The notes beneath the pieces are model-generated. The model was not told the DNA's origin. It saw only the letters and a list, made by a program, of their open reading frames with translations, and did not search any database. Both the position numbers and the translations under genes were made by a program. From positions 36,638 to 100,637 of the forward strand of contig NZ_AEDU01000009.1 of the NCBI RefSeq assembly GCF_000148525.1: a stretch of 64,000 nt of DNA, given 5' to 3'. Origin of the DNA: Streptococcus mitis SK564 (GTDB lineage Bacteria > Bacillota > Bacilli > Lactobacillales > Streptococcaceae). Below are positions 39,409 through 49,010 of this stretch, piece by piece (positions within the stretch are counted from its first letter, which is position 1; every line of letters starts with the position of its first letter).

Positions 39409-39866
39409 CTGTCTCCTCCTTCATAATAGATCTTTTCATAATAAATATTGTGTAAGTAGCTTTCTATGGCTACTTTGTTTTGTGGAAGTATATTTTTAGG
39501 TAAACTATAAAGCTTGGACCAAAATAAACCTTTTATTTGATTAGGCTCGTTTATACGATATTTAATTTCTCCATCAATTGGGAGATCATAAAGAAAATAA
39601 GTATAAATATAATTATCTCTAACATTTTGTATCATCGTAATGAATTTCAATTTTTCTGGAACAACTTCCAAATTTAATTCTTCATGAGCTTCTCGAACTG
39701 CTGCATCCCTTAATTCTTCCTGATTTTTAACATGTCCACTGACACCTAAATCCCAATATCCGTCCATATAGCCCGTCTGATCACGTAACTGAAGAAGCAC
39801 CTCATCCCCACTCTTTATAATTATTGAAACTGTCAATTTAAAGTTTCCGTCTTCCAAAATTATCAA
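39405..39866 (-). CDS. Nudix hydrolase (cluster)
   Basis: A 153-residue Nudix protein with a full box (G of GHVKNQEELRDAAVREAHEE, about residues 42-64). Its start lies one base after the glycosylase stop and its end overlaps the permease start. Within this cluster it could hydrolyse a nucleoside-diphosphate intermediate, or cleanse damaged nucleotides as part of immunity. It differs from the housekeeping MutX at 19960-20427. Confidence 0.8.
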   Translation of the reverse strand: MIILEDGNFKLTVSIIIKSGDEVLLQLRDQTGYMDGYWDLGVSGHVKNQEELRDAAVREAHEELNLEVVPEKLKFITMIQNVRDNYIYTYFLYDLPIDGEIKYRINEPNQIKGLFWSKLYSLPKNILPQNKVAIESYLHNIYYEKIYYEGGDR

Positions 39867-39867
39867 A

Positions 39868-40782
39868 TCAATTTTCCTCTTTGTTTAACATCCAATATTC
39901 CCAAATATAATAAACCTGCAAAGATTTATTACCACTCCAATTGTTTGTTACACTATTCACATTTATTTTGGATATACTTCTTTCAGGTAAATTATATAGA
40001 TATTCAATAGCCCGATGCAAGCCTAGATCAGCAACTGGTACAATATCCGGGGCTGTAAAATAAAACAAACCTAACATTTCAACTGTCCATTTACCTATAC
40101 CTTTGATACAGATCACAATATCTTTCAATTCACTATATGAATAATCATCTAAAGGTTTCTCCATTTTGCGTACTTTAATAGCTAAACTAATGATAGCGTC
40201 TGCACGTGTTAAGGGAATTCCAATTTCCCTTAGTTGAGTAACGGTTAAACTTGTAGCAATGAATTCAGCTGTAGGAAATTGAAAGTAGTGAGTTCCTTCG
40301 AATTCTATGCTATCTCCATAATACTCAATAAATCTTCTAACTATATTTGAGGCAGCCTTCAAACTAACTTGTTGGCTAATAATCGTTCGTATTATACAAT
40401 TCAAGATGTTTGTATCCTTTATGATTCGGAGTCCCTTTAATGATTTAAACAATATTGTGGAGTCTACTGTTCCGTAAGCATAAGCATCTATTTTATTATA
40501 ATTATTATTATGTAAATCAAAAATACTAAATACTTTGTTAAACATCTGCTGAGTCTCACTATCACTTAGTTCACCTAATAGCATAGTGACTTGAAAATCA
40601 TTACCACATTGTGAGACTTCAAATAAATAATTAGTATCATTATTTCTAATAAAAATTCTACAAGCACTGTCATCAATTCTCACAATTGGGAATAATTTCC
40701 CCATCCTCTCAAGACAGTCCAGTGATTTACTCAAAGAATAATTAGTTACTCTAACTTTTTTTATTGTTTTCATTGTTTTCAT
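39868..40782 (-). CDS. AlkA-type DNA-3-methyladenine glycosylase
   Basis: A 304-residue HhH-GPD glycosylase. It has IISQQVSLKAASNIVRRF near residue 135, the helix-hairpin-helix IKGIGKWTVEMLGLFY near 225 and the catalytic Asp in VPVADLGLHRAIEYL near 253. The N-terminal 100 residues resemble the AlkA_N fold. AlkA enzymes excise alkylated bases. Within a natural-product cluster, such a glycosylase can be self-resistance against a DNA-alkylating product, as in yatakemycin and azinomycin pathways. It overlaps the preceding gene by 32 bases. Confidence 0.8.
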   Translation of the reverse strand: MKTMKTIKKVRVTNYSLSKSLDCLERMGKLFPIVRIDDSACRIFIRNNDTNYLFEVSQCGNDFQVTMLLGELSDSETQQMFNKVFSIFDLHNNNYNKIDAYAYGTVDSTILFKSLKGLRIIKDTNILNCIIRTIISQQVSLKAASNIVRRFIEYYGDSIEFEGTHYFQFPTAEFIATSLTVTQLREIGIPLTRADAIISLAIKVRKMEKPLDDYSYSELKDIVICIKGIGKWTVEMLGLFYFTAPDIVPVADLGLHRAIEYLYNLPERSISKINVNSVTNNWSGNKSLQVYYIWEYWMLNKEEN

Positions 40783-41551
40783 TATTTTCTATCTCTGTCA
40801 TAGCCCAGTTCTTGCTCACATATTTAGGGACGCTACAATATTGTAATGTCCATACACTTTCATATCTATGAGTACACTCCCTTTCATCATACTCAACGAC
40901 TTGTCTAAAATACTTAACTTTATTCCTTATTATGCTATAATACTTATCTGCGGGTTCAAATATCTGACATTCGATTAACTTATATACTGGCACAGTCACA
41001 CATGTGATTAAAGGTACATACCCCTCTTCAAATGCCTTTTGTTTTACCCAATCAGCATATTTAAAATATTTGTCATCCAAGTCTAATAGTAGGACACTCC
41101 TCAATTGATTTGTAAGAAAAATTGTCTGTTCCAATTCTTTGCATTTTTCCCTATTTAATAGTTTGTATACTTCGTCACATGAGTAGTCAAATTCATTAAG
41201 CGATAAAACCCATTCCCCTGAAAAAAATTTTTTAACTATATCAATCGGGATAATCTTCACATTAGAGCCCTTATTAGCTTTCCATTCTAAAAATTCAAAT
41301 ATCACACCTTCAGGTAATTGGTGATTTTCATTATCAGAAAAAATCCAAAGCTCATCACAAATTAGCTCAAGAGATACACAATCTTTGACACATTCAAACT
41401 TATTATTCTCATAATAAGTAGTTGACAAATAGTAACCCAAATTGTTAGTTGGATTGACAGGAATATTGCCAGTATTTAATACAAAACTTATAAAAAGTTC
41501 AATTAAATGGATGTTATCACCATCGTAAGAAGTATATATCAGCTTTTTCAT
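40751..41551 (-). CDS. Nucleoside 2-deoxyribosyltransferase-like protein, possible tandem duplication
   Basis: A 266-residue protein. I choose the ATG at 41551 (MKKLIYTSYDGDN), after GGAG. The N-terminal half has the layout of the DUF4406/nucleoside deoxyribosyltransferase fold: an early strand, SLELICDELWIFSDN and an acidic LPEGVIFEFLEWK segment where the catalytic Glu would be. A second similar start, LLLDLDDKYFKYADWVKQKAFEEG, appears near residue 155, suggesting two related modules. The relationship is by eye and weak. The C-terminus is a short low-complexity Asn/Glu tail. Confidence 0.4.
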   Translation of the reverse strand: MKKLIYTSYDGDNIHLIELFISFVLNTGNIPVNPTNNLGYYLSTTYYENNKFECVKDCVSLELICDELWIFSDNENHQLPEGVIFEFLEWKANKGSNVKIIPIDIVKKFFSGEWVLSLNEFDYSCDEVYKLLNREKCKELEQTIFLTNQLRSVLLLDLDDKYFKYADWVKQKAFEEGYVPLITCVTVPVYKLIECQIFEPADKYYSIIRNKVKYFRQVVEYDERECTHRYESVWTLQYCSVPKYVSKNWAMTEIENNENNENNKKS

Positions 41552-41673
41552 CCTTTTTGTTCTCCAATTTACTACGTTAATTAATATCAGCAATATGAGT
41601 TAATATTATCTTTCGTACTCGTATAATCCACTTATAATCAGATGTATTACTAATGTGAGCTTATTGTCTGACA

Positions 41674-43656
41674 TTAAATAATTAAATCTATCGTATCTTT
41701 TGCTATCTTTCTTTCATCTAAGATAATTGCTGGTACTTTTCTTTCACGCAAATGAATACTCAAATGACCTAACACGGAGCCTGATTTAAAAATAAATCCC
41801 GATACTTTATTTAATAAAGGAAATAAACTTATATCTGGATAAGGTGCTAGCAATATAGGATTGGAAACTGTTGATATTTTCATTTCTAATTCTTTCAATA
41901 TAGAGTTATTCTCAACATTTTCCATTTCGTTTACACTAGGTACAACGCTAACTAAGGTTTTATTTTGCATCGCTAGCTTAGAAAATAAAATCTCATCCAG
42001 CTCTATAATATTTCCAGATAAAGATCCAGTGGAAATCACACGATACCCTTCAATAGTTTGATAGTTATCATTGATAACTGATTTATCGTCGGACATATCA
42101 TATACTAAAACCCCTCTATCAGTTAATACCCACTCTACGACCACACCCCTATATTCTATATCTAAGGTTGTCGTTATATCTCGTATTTGATTCAAATGTT
42201 CATTTGAGATTTTTGGTACCGGTTCATAATAATCCACTCTAACCGAATTGTTTGTTTGATCAAAAGAATACTGTATTTTCTGTTCAGAAATACACTCATG
42301 TATTTTAATCCCATTAACAGAAAGAATAACCTCAGACATATAATTTATCACTTCATTCTTCAAGCCAATCAAATCACCTACAATGTATTCTATTATAATG
42401 TTCTGGTTTAATATTTTAGAATAGCCAGACAAAATTGGTTTATGAAATTCAGTTACCCAAACTATGCTAATCCCACCCAACATAGCAATTGAATCTATTG
42501 AAGTGCTAAATTCACTTCTATTTATTATCTTATTTTGTTTTTTCCCATCCTGAGTCTCAAATATAAGTAATAATTCTTGACTTGAAAATATCCTATCAAT
42601 CTCACTCTGAATTGTAACCTCACTTGCTCTAACTTTATCAAATACTAAGAATCCAAGTCTATAATCTCTGTTGATACCTGCATTACGGAGGATTTGTTTC
42701 ATCCAATGTCGCTTCTTCCATTGCTTAGAAATCAGCCCCTTTTGAAATTTCGGGAACCCCATTTTATGCACTTCGTCTGAATCTAAATCGATGAAAAAGC
42801 ACTTCTCCTTTTGAGCTCTTTCAAAAAATAAAGGTTTCGTTGTGATTGCTCGTATTTGAAATACAAATAATTGACCATCTTGACTAAGTCCCCATTCTAA
42901 ATCTACTCCTGTCTTACTAAATCCAGCTAATTCTTCAACTTCATAAATTAACTCCTGAATCTTATCTTTATATTCATTATCTTCTTTAAATTGCTTTTCT
43001 TCTTGCGTCTCTTCCACTTGCTCGTTATCTATGCTATATATCGAAACATAGTTAATTTCTCCATTAACAACAGATTTATTACTTTTTCCTATCTCTAGTA
43101 TAAATTCATTTTCCATAGTTAACGGGTTTCTAGAGAATGCCACCCCATTGTATTTTAAGTCAATATACTCTTGAATTAATACCGGAAATATGACATGTTT
43201 TTCTTTCCATGTATATTTGTATTTTATATAAGACTCGAATACTCTCATTACTCCACTAACTATGTCAAAATGATTCATTTTGACATTTAACACTGTAGTG
43301 TAATTACCCGCACTTGCTGTATCAGTATTATCTTCATTTAATGAGGTACTTCGAATTGCAATCCTTTTATTAACACCATAAGCATCTTCAATCTCATTGA
43401 ATAAATCATTCCAAAGTGGATTATACTTTGAATCTATTAATTTCTTCTGTAGTAAATTTCCCAAATTTGTAGAATCACTATTAACATCAAAGAAATCACT
43501 CCCTATTAAATCCATTAAAAACTCTGAAGAAATGGCGTAAGAATGTGGGGTTTTGACTTTTATTTTTTCTAATAAATTTACATAATAGGCCTTATTACCT
43601 ATCGTCTTTTTAGTTATATTATTTGCACCATTTAAATTAATTAAGTATTTTTTCAT
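41674..43656 (-). CDS. PEP-synthase-like enzyme: ATP-grasp domain plus swivelling His domain
   Basis: A 660-residue protein. Residues 15-270 form a PPDK_N ATP-grasp domain (IGNKAYYVNLL, IAIRSTSLNEDNTD, VLIQEYIDLKYNGVAFSRNPL, EWGLSQDGQLFVFQIRAITT). The last 80 residues are a PEP-utilising mobile domain with the phosphorylatable His in GSVLGHLSIHLRERKVPA. The PEP/pyruvate barrel of true PEP synthase is absent; the middle 300 residues are unassigned. This layout resembles rifampin phosphotransferase, which uses ATP to phosphorylate an organic substrate through the His domain. A similar phosphotransfer to a small molecule or peptide is likely; the substrate is unknown. Confidence 0.75.
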   Translation of the reverse strand: MKKYLINLNGANNITKKTIGNKAYYVNLLEKIKVKTPHSYAISSEFLMDLIGSDFFDVNSDSTNLGNLLQKKLIDSKYNPLWNDLFNEIEDAYGVNKRIAIRSTSLNEDNTDTASAGNYTTVLNVKMNHFDIVSGVMRVFESYIKYKYTWKEKHVIFPVLIQEYIDLKYNGVAFSRNPLTMENEFILEIGKSNKSVVNGEINYVSIYSIDNEQVEETQEEKQFKEDNEYKDKIQELIYEVEELAGFSKTGVDLEWGLSQDGQLFVFQIRAITTKPLFFERAQKEKCFFIDLDSDEVHKMGFPKFQKGLISKQWKKRHWMKQILRNAGINRDYRLGFLVFDKVRASEVTIQSEIDRIFSSQELLLIFETQDGKKQNKIINRSEFSTSIDSIAMLGGISIVWVTEFHKPILSGYSKILNQNIIIEYIVGDLIGLKNEVINYMSEVILSVNGIKIHECISEQKIQYSFDQTNNSVRVDYYEPVPKISNEHLNQIRDITTTLDIEYRGVVVEWVLTDRGVLVYDMSDDKSVINDNYQTIEGYRVISTGSLSGNIIELDEILFSKLAMQNKTLVSVVPSVNEMENVENNSILKELEMKISTVSNPILLAPYPDISLFPLLNKVSGFIFKSGSVLGHLSIHLRERKVPAIILDERKIAKDTIDLII

Positions 43657-43659
43657 AGA

Positions 43660-44457
43660 TTACCCTTTAAATAAATTTTTATAAATCTTCTTTGGAATAG
43701 GACATGTATATTTTGCCGCAGATAAATTATCTGGCTTATGTCCTAAAACTCGCTCTGTATTTTTAAAAGAAAGCTCCCATAAAGCATCTTGCTTCCTTGG
43801 TTCTATCATATCTACTGGCATATCAGCATTGTGAGCATCACTAACATTTTTAGCCTTATGATACATGCGTCCAGTATCTTTAACCTTTAACCTTATTACG
43901 ATTTGTGTAATTGGACATTGCCTAGTTGCTGGAAAATTACTAAACGGTCCCAGTGCCATTATCCATGAGTTATTTTTATTACCCGAGATATCCAGTCTGA
44001 GTGAAAGTAATATTAATTCCTCAGAATATTCTTGAGTATTTTCAATAAAAAATGGAGTGTACTCTACTAGTGACTGAATTAACTCTGCAAATCTAACATC
44101 AGAATCAATATTTGGAAATAATATTGATAGTACCTCATCTCCTGAAGCTTGCAAATGTTCATTAATTCTACCATATAGCTTACTTATTGAAGATTTAGTG
44201 TACTCAGATTCTTTCTCAACAATAAAACGCCAACCGAATTTATCAGCATCACCTGCCATATATTGCGCAAATCCACAGCCAACTTGACCTTGCTTAAACC
44301 AATTTTGTGTTAACTCGATAACTAACTCGTCATTCTCCAAAACCTCGTTTTTAGGAATATTATATTTCTTGGAAATATACTCTATATAATCATCTCTATC
44401 AGAATAAAATTTACCACTTATATAGTTAGATCTCTTCAATTTTTTAAACTTTTCCAT
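43660..44457 (-). CDS. YqcI/YcgG-like protein (possible haem-dependent N-hydroxylase)
   Basis: A 265-residue protein. VGCGFAQYMAGDADKFGWRF near residue 60 and PFSNFPATRQCPIT near 170 resemble the conserved regions of the YqcI/YcgG family, which includes GntA, a haem-dependent N-hydroxylase of guanitoxin synthesis. The match is by eye; C- and H-ligand positions are not verified. It is the first gene of the cluster and starts four bases before the PEP-synthase-like gene. If correct, N-hydroxylation would be an early step. Confidence 0.4.
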   Translation of the reverse strand: MEKFKKLKRSNYISGKFYSDRDDYIEYISKKYNIPKNEVLENDELVIELTQNWFKQGQVGCGFAQYMAGDADKFGWRFIVEKESEYTKSSISKLYGRINEHLQASGDEVLSILFPNIDSDVRFAELIQSLVEYTPFFIENTQEYSEELILLSLRLDISGNKNNSWIMALGPFSNFPATRQCPITQIVIRLKVKDTGRMYHKAKNVSDAHNADMPVDMIEPRKQDALWELSFKNTERVLGHKPDNLSAAKYTCPIPKKIYKNLFKG

Positions 44458-44484
44458 TACAATACCCCGCTTTTTTATATCTTT

Positions 44485-44513
44485 ATAATAAACTATTTTC
44501 AGAATATCTTCAA
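44485..44513 (-). promoter_or_regulatory. Promoter of the biosynthetic cluster
   Basis: On the minus strand TTGAAG (44508-44513), 17-base spacer, TATTAT (44485-44490), about 30 bases before the YcgG-like gene. It lies inside the 143-base gap that also contains the remnant of the HAD gene start. Confidence 0.6.
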
Positions 44514-44580
44514 CTGCAGCTCTTATTTCATGGTTTAGATAAAAATTAAATATTGTATCAATTTCCTTATCCCGATTTCT

Positions 44581-44597
44581 GTTGCTACTAGTTTAAT
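44581..44597. repeat. Direct repeat, right copy, flanking the island
   Basis: GTTGCTACTAGTTTAAT, identical to 32154-32170. On the minus strand it reads MTIKLVATE from an ATG that overlaps the smc stop (ATGA), so it is the broken 5' end of the ancestral smc-coupled HAD gene. Sequence diverges into island DNA immediately beyond. Confidence 0.85.
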
Positions 44598-44599
44598 TG

Positions 44600-47500
44600 T
44601 CATCCTTCAATACTTTCTAAATCTTTTAACTTAACCGAAACAATTTTTGAGACACCTGACTCTTGCATGGTCACTCCATAGATAGAATCAGCCGCTGCCA
44701 TGGTTCCCTTACGGTGGGTTACGACGATGAACTGGCTGTCCTTGTCAAAGCGGTTGAGGTAATCCCCAAAACGCTTAACATTAGCTTCGTCCAGCGCAGC
44801 TTCTACCTCATCCAAGATGACAAAAGGAATGGTCTTGACACGAATAATGGAGAAAAGCAAAGCAAGAGCTGATAAGGCTTTTTCACCACCACTCATGAGG
44901 TTAAGAGACTGGATTTTCTTACCTGGAGGTTGAACAGAAATCTCAACCCCAGCTGTCAGCAGGTCTCCTTCAGTCAAAATGAGGTCCGCTTGACCTCCGC
45001 CAAACATCTGTTTGAAGGTCACTTTAAAGGACTCACGAATAGCTTCAAACGTTGATTTAAAGCGTTCCTTTACCTCATCATTCATCTCTGTGATGGTTTC
45101 AAGAAGCAGATTTTTCGCTGACAAAATATCATCTCGCTGGCTATTTAGGAAATCCAAACGGTTGTGGACTTCTTCGTACTGGTCAATAGCATCCAAATTG
45201 ACAGGACCCAGTGAGCGAATAGCCTTCTCTAATTCCTGCACCTCTTGCTCTGCCAGATTGAGGTTTTTCAATTCATGTGCCTTTTCTAGTGCTTCAGTAT
45301 AGCTAATCTGATACTGGTCTGTTAATTGACTTTGTAAATGGCGTAAGCGCTCGCTGACCTTTTCTTTCTTAGCTTCAGCACGTGTTTGCTTGCGAATCCA
45401 CTCTTCATTCTGCTGGCGAGCCTGATCCAAATGACTAGCAATATCATCCAGTTGACCTTCAATATCATCCAACTCAAACTGCTTGCGAATTAAACCTTGT
45501 TGGAGGTTTGTTTTCTGAGTTTTAGCTTCTTCGGCCTGCTGACTGAGTAAATCCGTATCAACTTTCTCAAGATTGTCAACCTTTTCTTGAAGAAGGCGCT
45601 GAATTTCCTCTTGCTCGATATCTAAATTGTCCAATTCCTTGCCTAAACGTTCAATATCTGCAACTCCATAACGTTTTTGTCCTTGCAGTTCTGTCTTAAG
45701 CAAGCGAGCTTGCGCTACCTCTTCCTGCAAGTTTTGATAGCGTTCTTGGATAGCATTTTTGTTAGACTTAATTTCTTCAATCTCAGTTTCCAGATTTTGC
45801 TTGTCACTGGCAATGGTAGCAAGACGCTCTTGGCATTTTTCCTTATCTGCTTGCCAATCTCCGTCAGAAAGACGATTTAATTCCTCTTCTTGGAGTTTCC
45901 AAAGAGTTTCTAGTTCCTCAACTAGCTGACTGGTCTGCTGATAAGCGAGGGATAAGCCCTGCTCCTGAATACGAGCCTGCTCACCCTGAGATTTGATGGC
46001 TTCTAATCTTTCTGTCAGTCTAGCCACCTCCTCTTGCAAGGTCTTCAAACTCTCTTCATCTTTACGCAAGCTTGCTTCTTCTTCAGCAATTTCTTTTTGT
46101 AATTGCTCCAGTTCTGGCTTGATGAAGATACTATTATTCTGGCGATTGGCACCACCTGCATAAGAACCACCTGTGCGCAACTCTGTACCATCCAATGTCA
46201 CCATACGAACCTGATAACGAACCTGGCGCGCTGCTGCACGCGCATGTTCTACGGTATCAAAAATCGCTGTCGTGGCTAGCAAGTTTTTGAAAATGGCTTC
46301 TAGTCTCTTATCAAACGACACCAACTCATCTGCCATCCCAAGAAAACCTGGGCTTGCAGCGATAGCATCTTGATTCTGGCTAGAAATCGTACGCGCCTTG
46401 ATCGTTGTCAATGGAAGGAAGGTTGCACGACCGGCTCTGTTTCGTTTAAGGAAATCAATGGCTTTGGTTGCCGACTCTTCATCTTCTACGATGATATGCT
46501 GGCTGCTGGCTCCAAGCGCAATCTCTAGGGCAGTTTGATAATGCACATCAAAAGTCAGGTGCTCACTGACTGCACCAATAATCCCACCAAGGCGATCTTT
46601 TTCTTGGAGAACACTCTTAACACCTGCATAAAAGTTACTATGATTTCTCAGAATATTTTCCAAACTCTGAGCTCTGGCCTGCTTGTTTTTGAGATTATCC
46701 AGACGGTCAAATAGTTGACTTTGTTGAGCTTGATAGGAAGCTTTCTGCTCCTCTTGCTCCTTGGCAATAGCTTGATAATCGGCCAATAATTTTTGAACCT
46801 GCTCCTTGGCAGTTTCAAGCTCTTCTTTTTGCTGACTAGCCTTCTCTTTAGCTGTAGTCAGCTGTTCTTTCAGCTTTTCTAGTTGATCTGCTTGTTTTTG
46901 AGAAAGCTGACGACTATTTTCCAACTCGTTTTCGATACGGGTCAGCTGGTTTGAGACATCAGCTTCTTCTTGTAAAAGCGCCACAAAGCGTTCACGCAAA
47001 AGCTCAATCATCTGATCAGGATCATCTGAAAAAGCTAGCAATTCAGCTTCTAAACGATTGAGTTTTTGATTATTTTTGACTAGATTTTCCTCTAACAGAG
47101 TTAAAGAGCTTTCTTTATCAGATTTTTCTTGACTTAGTAAATTTCTCTTATCCTCCAAAGCAGCCAAACGAGCTTGTGCTTCCTGTTGATTCAGGGCTAC
47201 TTGCTCAAATTCTAATTTCGATAGGGCTAATTTTCTCTCTAAATCACTAATCAGACTAGCCAAGTCCATCAAACTGCCCTGATCTTTGGTCATTTCAGCT
47301 TGTAAATCTTGGCGTTGCTTTTTAAGAGTTTGGTTTTCTTCTTCTAATTTTTCACGCTTTTGGTAATAGCTAGTTAAGAGTTCCTGAACCTGTGCCAACT
47401 CTTCTGCTGTCGAGTCTAGTTCAGCCTTATTTTCCTTGATTTGAGCAACAAGGACATCCAAGTAAATAGCCTTGCGTTTACCTTCCAAATCTAGAAACTT

Positions 47501-48139
47501 ACGGGTATTTTCAGCTTGCTTCTCAAGAGGCTTGATTTGATTATCCAACTCGTAGATAATATCTTCTAGACGATCCAGATTATCCTGAGTTTGCTGCAGT
47601 TTACTCTCAGTTTCTTTTCTGCGAGTTTTGTATTTTAAAACTCCAGCAGCTTCTTCAAAAATAGCTCTGCGTTCCTCAGGCTTGGAGTTGAAAATCTCCT
47701 CAACCTTCCCTTGGGAAATGATGGAGAAGGAATCTCGTCCCAAACCTGTATCCAAGAAAAGATCATGAATATCACGCAGACGGACTTTCTTACCGTCAAT
47801 CTTGTATTCGCTATCTCCGCTACGATAGATATGGCGTTCTACCCTGATTTCTTGACCAGCGTCCTTGATAAATCCGTCATGATTATCCAAAGTCACAACT
47901 ACAGAAGCATAATTGAGCGGTTTGCGACTTTCTGTTCCAGCAAAAATGACGTCCGGCATCTTGCCCCCACGGAGACTCTTAACACTTGACTCCCCCAAAG
48001 CCCAACGCAGACTTTCTGTAATATTCGACTTTCCAGATCCATTGGGTCCAACAACTGCCGTCACACCTTGGTCAAAAACGACCTTGGTCTTGTCAGCAAA
48101 AGACTTGAATCCCTGAATTTCGATTTCCTTTAAATACAT
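44600..48139 (-). CDS. smc: Chromosome segregation protein SMC
   Basis: SMC forms the condensin core with ScpA and ScpB. The 1179-residue protein has Walker [16 protein letters not shown] near residue 32, two long coiled coils (about 165-500 and 670-1010) around a hinge near 510-650, and the C-terminal [20 protein letters not shown] signature plus Walker [15 protein letters not shown] near 1108. The stop codon overlaps the first ATG of the former HAD gene. It overlaps rnc by ten bases and is transcribed from the rnc promoter. Confidence 0.97.
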
Positions 48140-48828
48140 GAATCCAGCCCTTTCTCAACGGCATTTTTGGCAGCTTCTTGCTCTGCTAATTTCTTAGAAC
48201 GACCTTGACCTTGACCAATGCTCTTGCCTTCAACAAGAACCTCTACATCAAAGACCTTATCATGGGCAGGACCCGTTTCAGAAATCACCTGATAACGAAT
48301 AGCCACATCTCCATTGACCTGAAGTAACTCTTGGAGATGGGTTTTGTAGTCTGTAATCATCTCAAATTCGCCAGCTTCTACTTTTGGAATCATGACTTGA
48401 TAGATAAATTCCTTGACCTTGGCCACATCCTTGTCCAAAAGGAGGGCACCAAGAAAGGCTTCAAAGGCATCACCAAGAATGGTGTCACGATTTCGTCCAC
48501 CAGACTTTTCTTCCCCCTTACCCAGCTTGATAAATTGATCAAACTGGCAATCACGCGCAAAACCAGCCAAACTCTCCTCGCGGACAATCATGGCACGGAG
48601 TTTAGACAAGTCCCCCTCAGGCTTTTTAGGATATTTTTTATACAGATATTCTGAAATCAATAACTGTAGAACAGCGTCTCCTAAAAATTCCAAGCGCTCA
48701 TTGTGTGAAATTTTTAAGAGGCGGTGCTCATTGGCATAACTCGTATGAGTAAAGGCAGTTTCCAGTAAATTTTTGTCTGCAAATTCGATTGCAAAATGGT
48801 TCTTTAGTACAGTTTGTAATTCTTTCAT
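48130..48828 (-). CDS. rnc: Ribonuclease III
   Basis: RNase III cuts double-stranded RNA, including rRNA precursors. The 232-residue protein has the catalytic signature [18 protein letters not shown] near residue 40, a second conserved acidic region ([13 protein letters not shown]) and a C-terminal dsRNA-binding domain ([12 protein letters not shown]... to [15 protein letters not shown]). It heads the rnc-smc operon, a conserved streptococcal order. Confidence 0.96.
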
Positions 48829-48862
48829 ACCAACCTCTTTCTAACTGATAACAGTCCTTTTT

Positions 48863-48891
48863 ATTATATCAAAAAAAGCCCCCTGAGTCAC
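48863..48891 (-). promoter_or_regulatory. rnc-smc promoter
   Basis: On the minus strand GTGACT (48886-48891), 17-base spacer, TATAAT (48863-48868), about 35 bases before rnc. The neighbouring 48892-48972 stretch shows nothing else I recognise. Confidence 0.6.
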
Positions 48892-48972
48892 TTTAAAACG
48901 GGACTGGAAAGCATTTGGGAATTCTTTAAAAAGAGATTTTCAATTTTAAGGGCCAATTTAGGGCTGTGTAAA

Positions 48973-48999
48973 GAAAAAAGCCCTATTAAAGGCTTTTTT
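48973..48999. terminator. Terminator behind the tRNA-Arg gene
   Basis: AAAAAGCC (48975-48982) pairs with GGCTTTTT (48991-48998); T-runs on both strands. Confidence 0.75.
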
Positions 49000-49010
49000 A
49001 GGATGTTTAC

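Noticed and set aside
41606..41674. 22-codon frame starting in the stop of the PEP-synthase-like gene (MSDNKLTLVI...)
   Set aside because: No ribosome binding site and no promoter of its own; I cannot separate it from chance in AT-rich DNA. It could be a second small gene but is not supported.
34748..44457. Lasso-peptide cluster
   Set aside because: The RRE, nucleotidyltransferase and YxxP leader motif fit, but no transglutaminase-like B2 protease or asparagine-synthetase-like cyclase is present, and the peptide is too short to hold a lasso core with Asp/Glu at ring positions 7-9.
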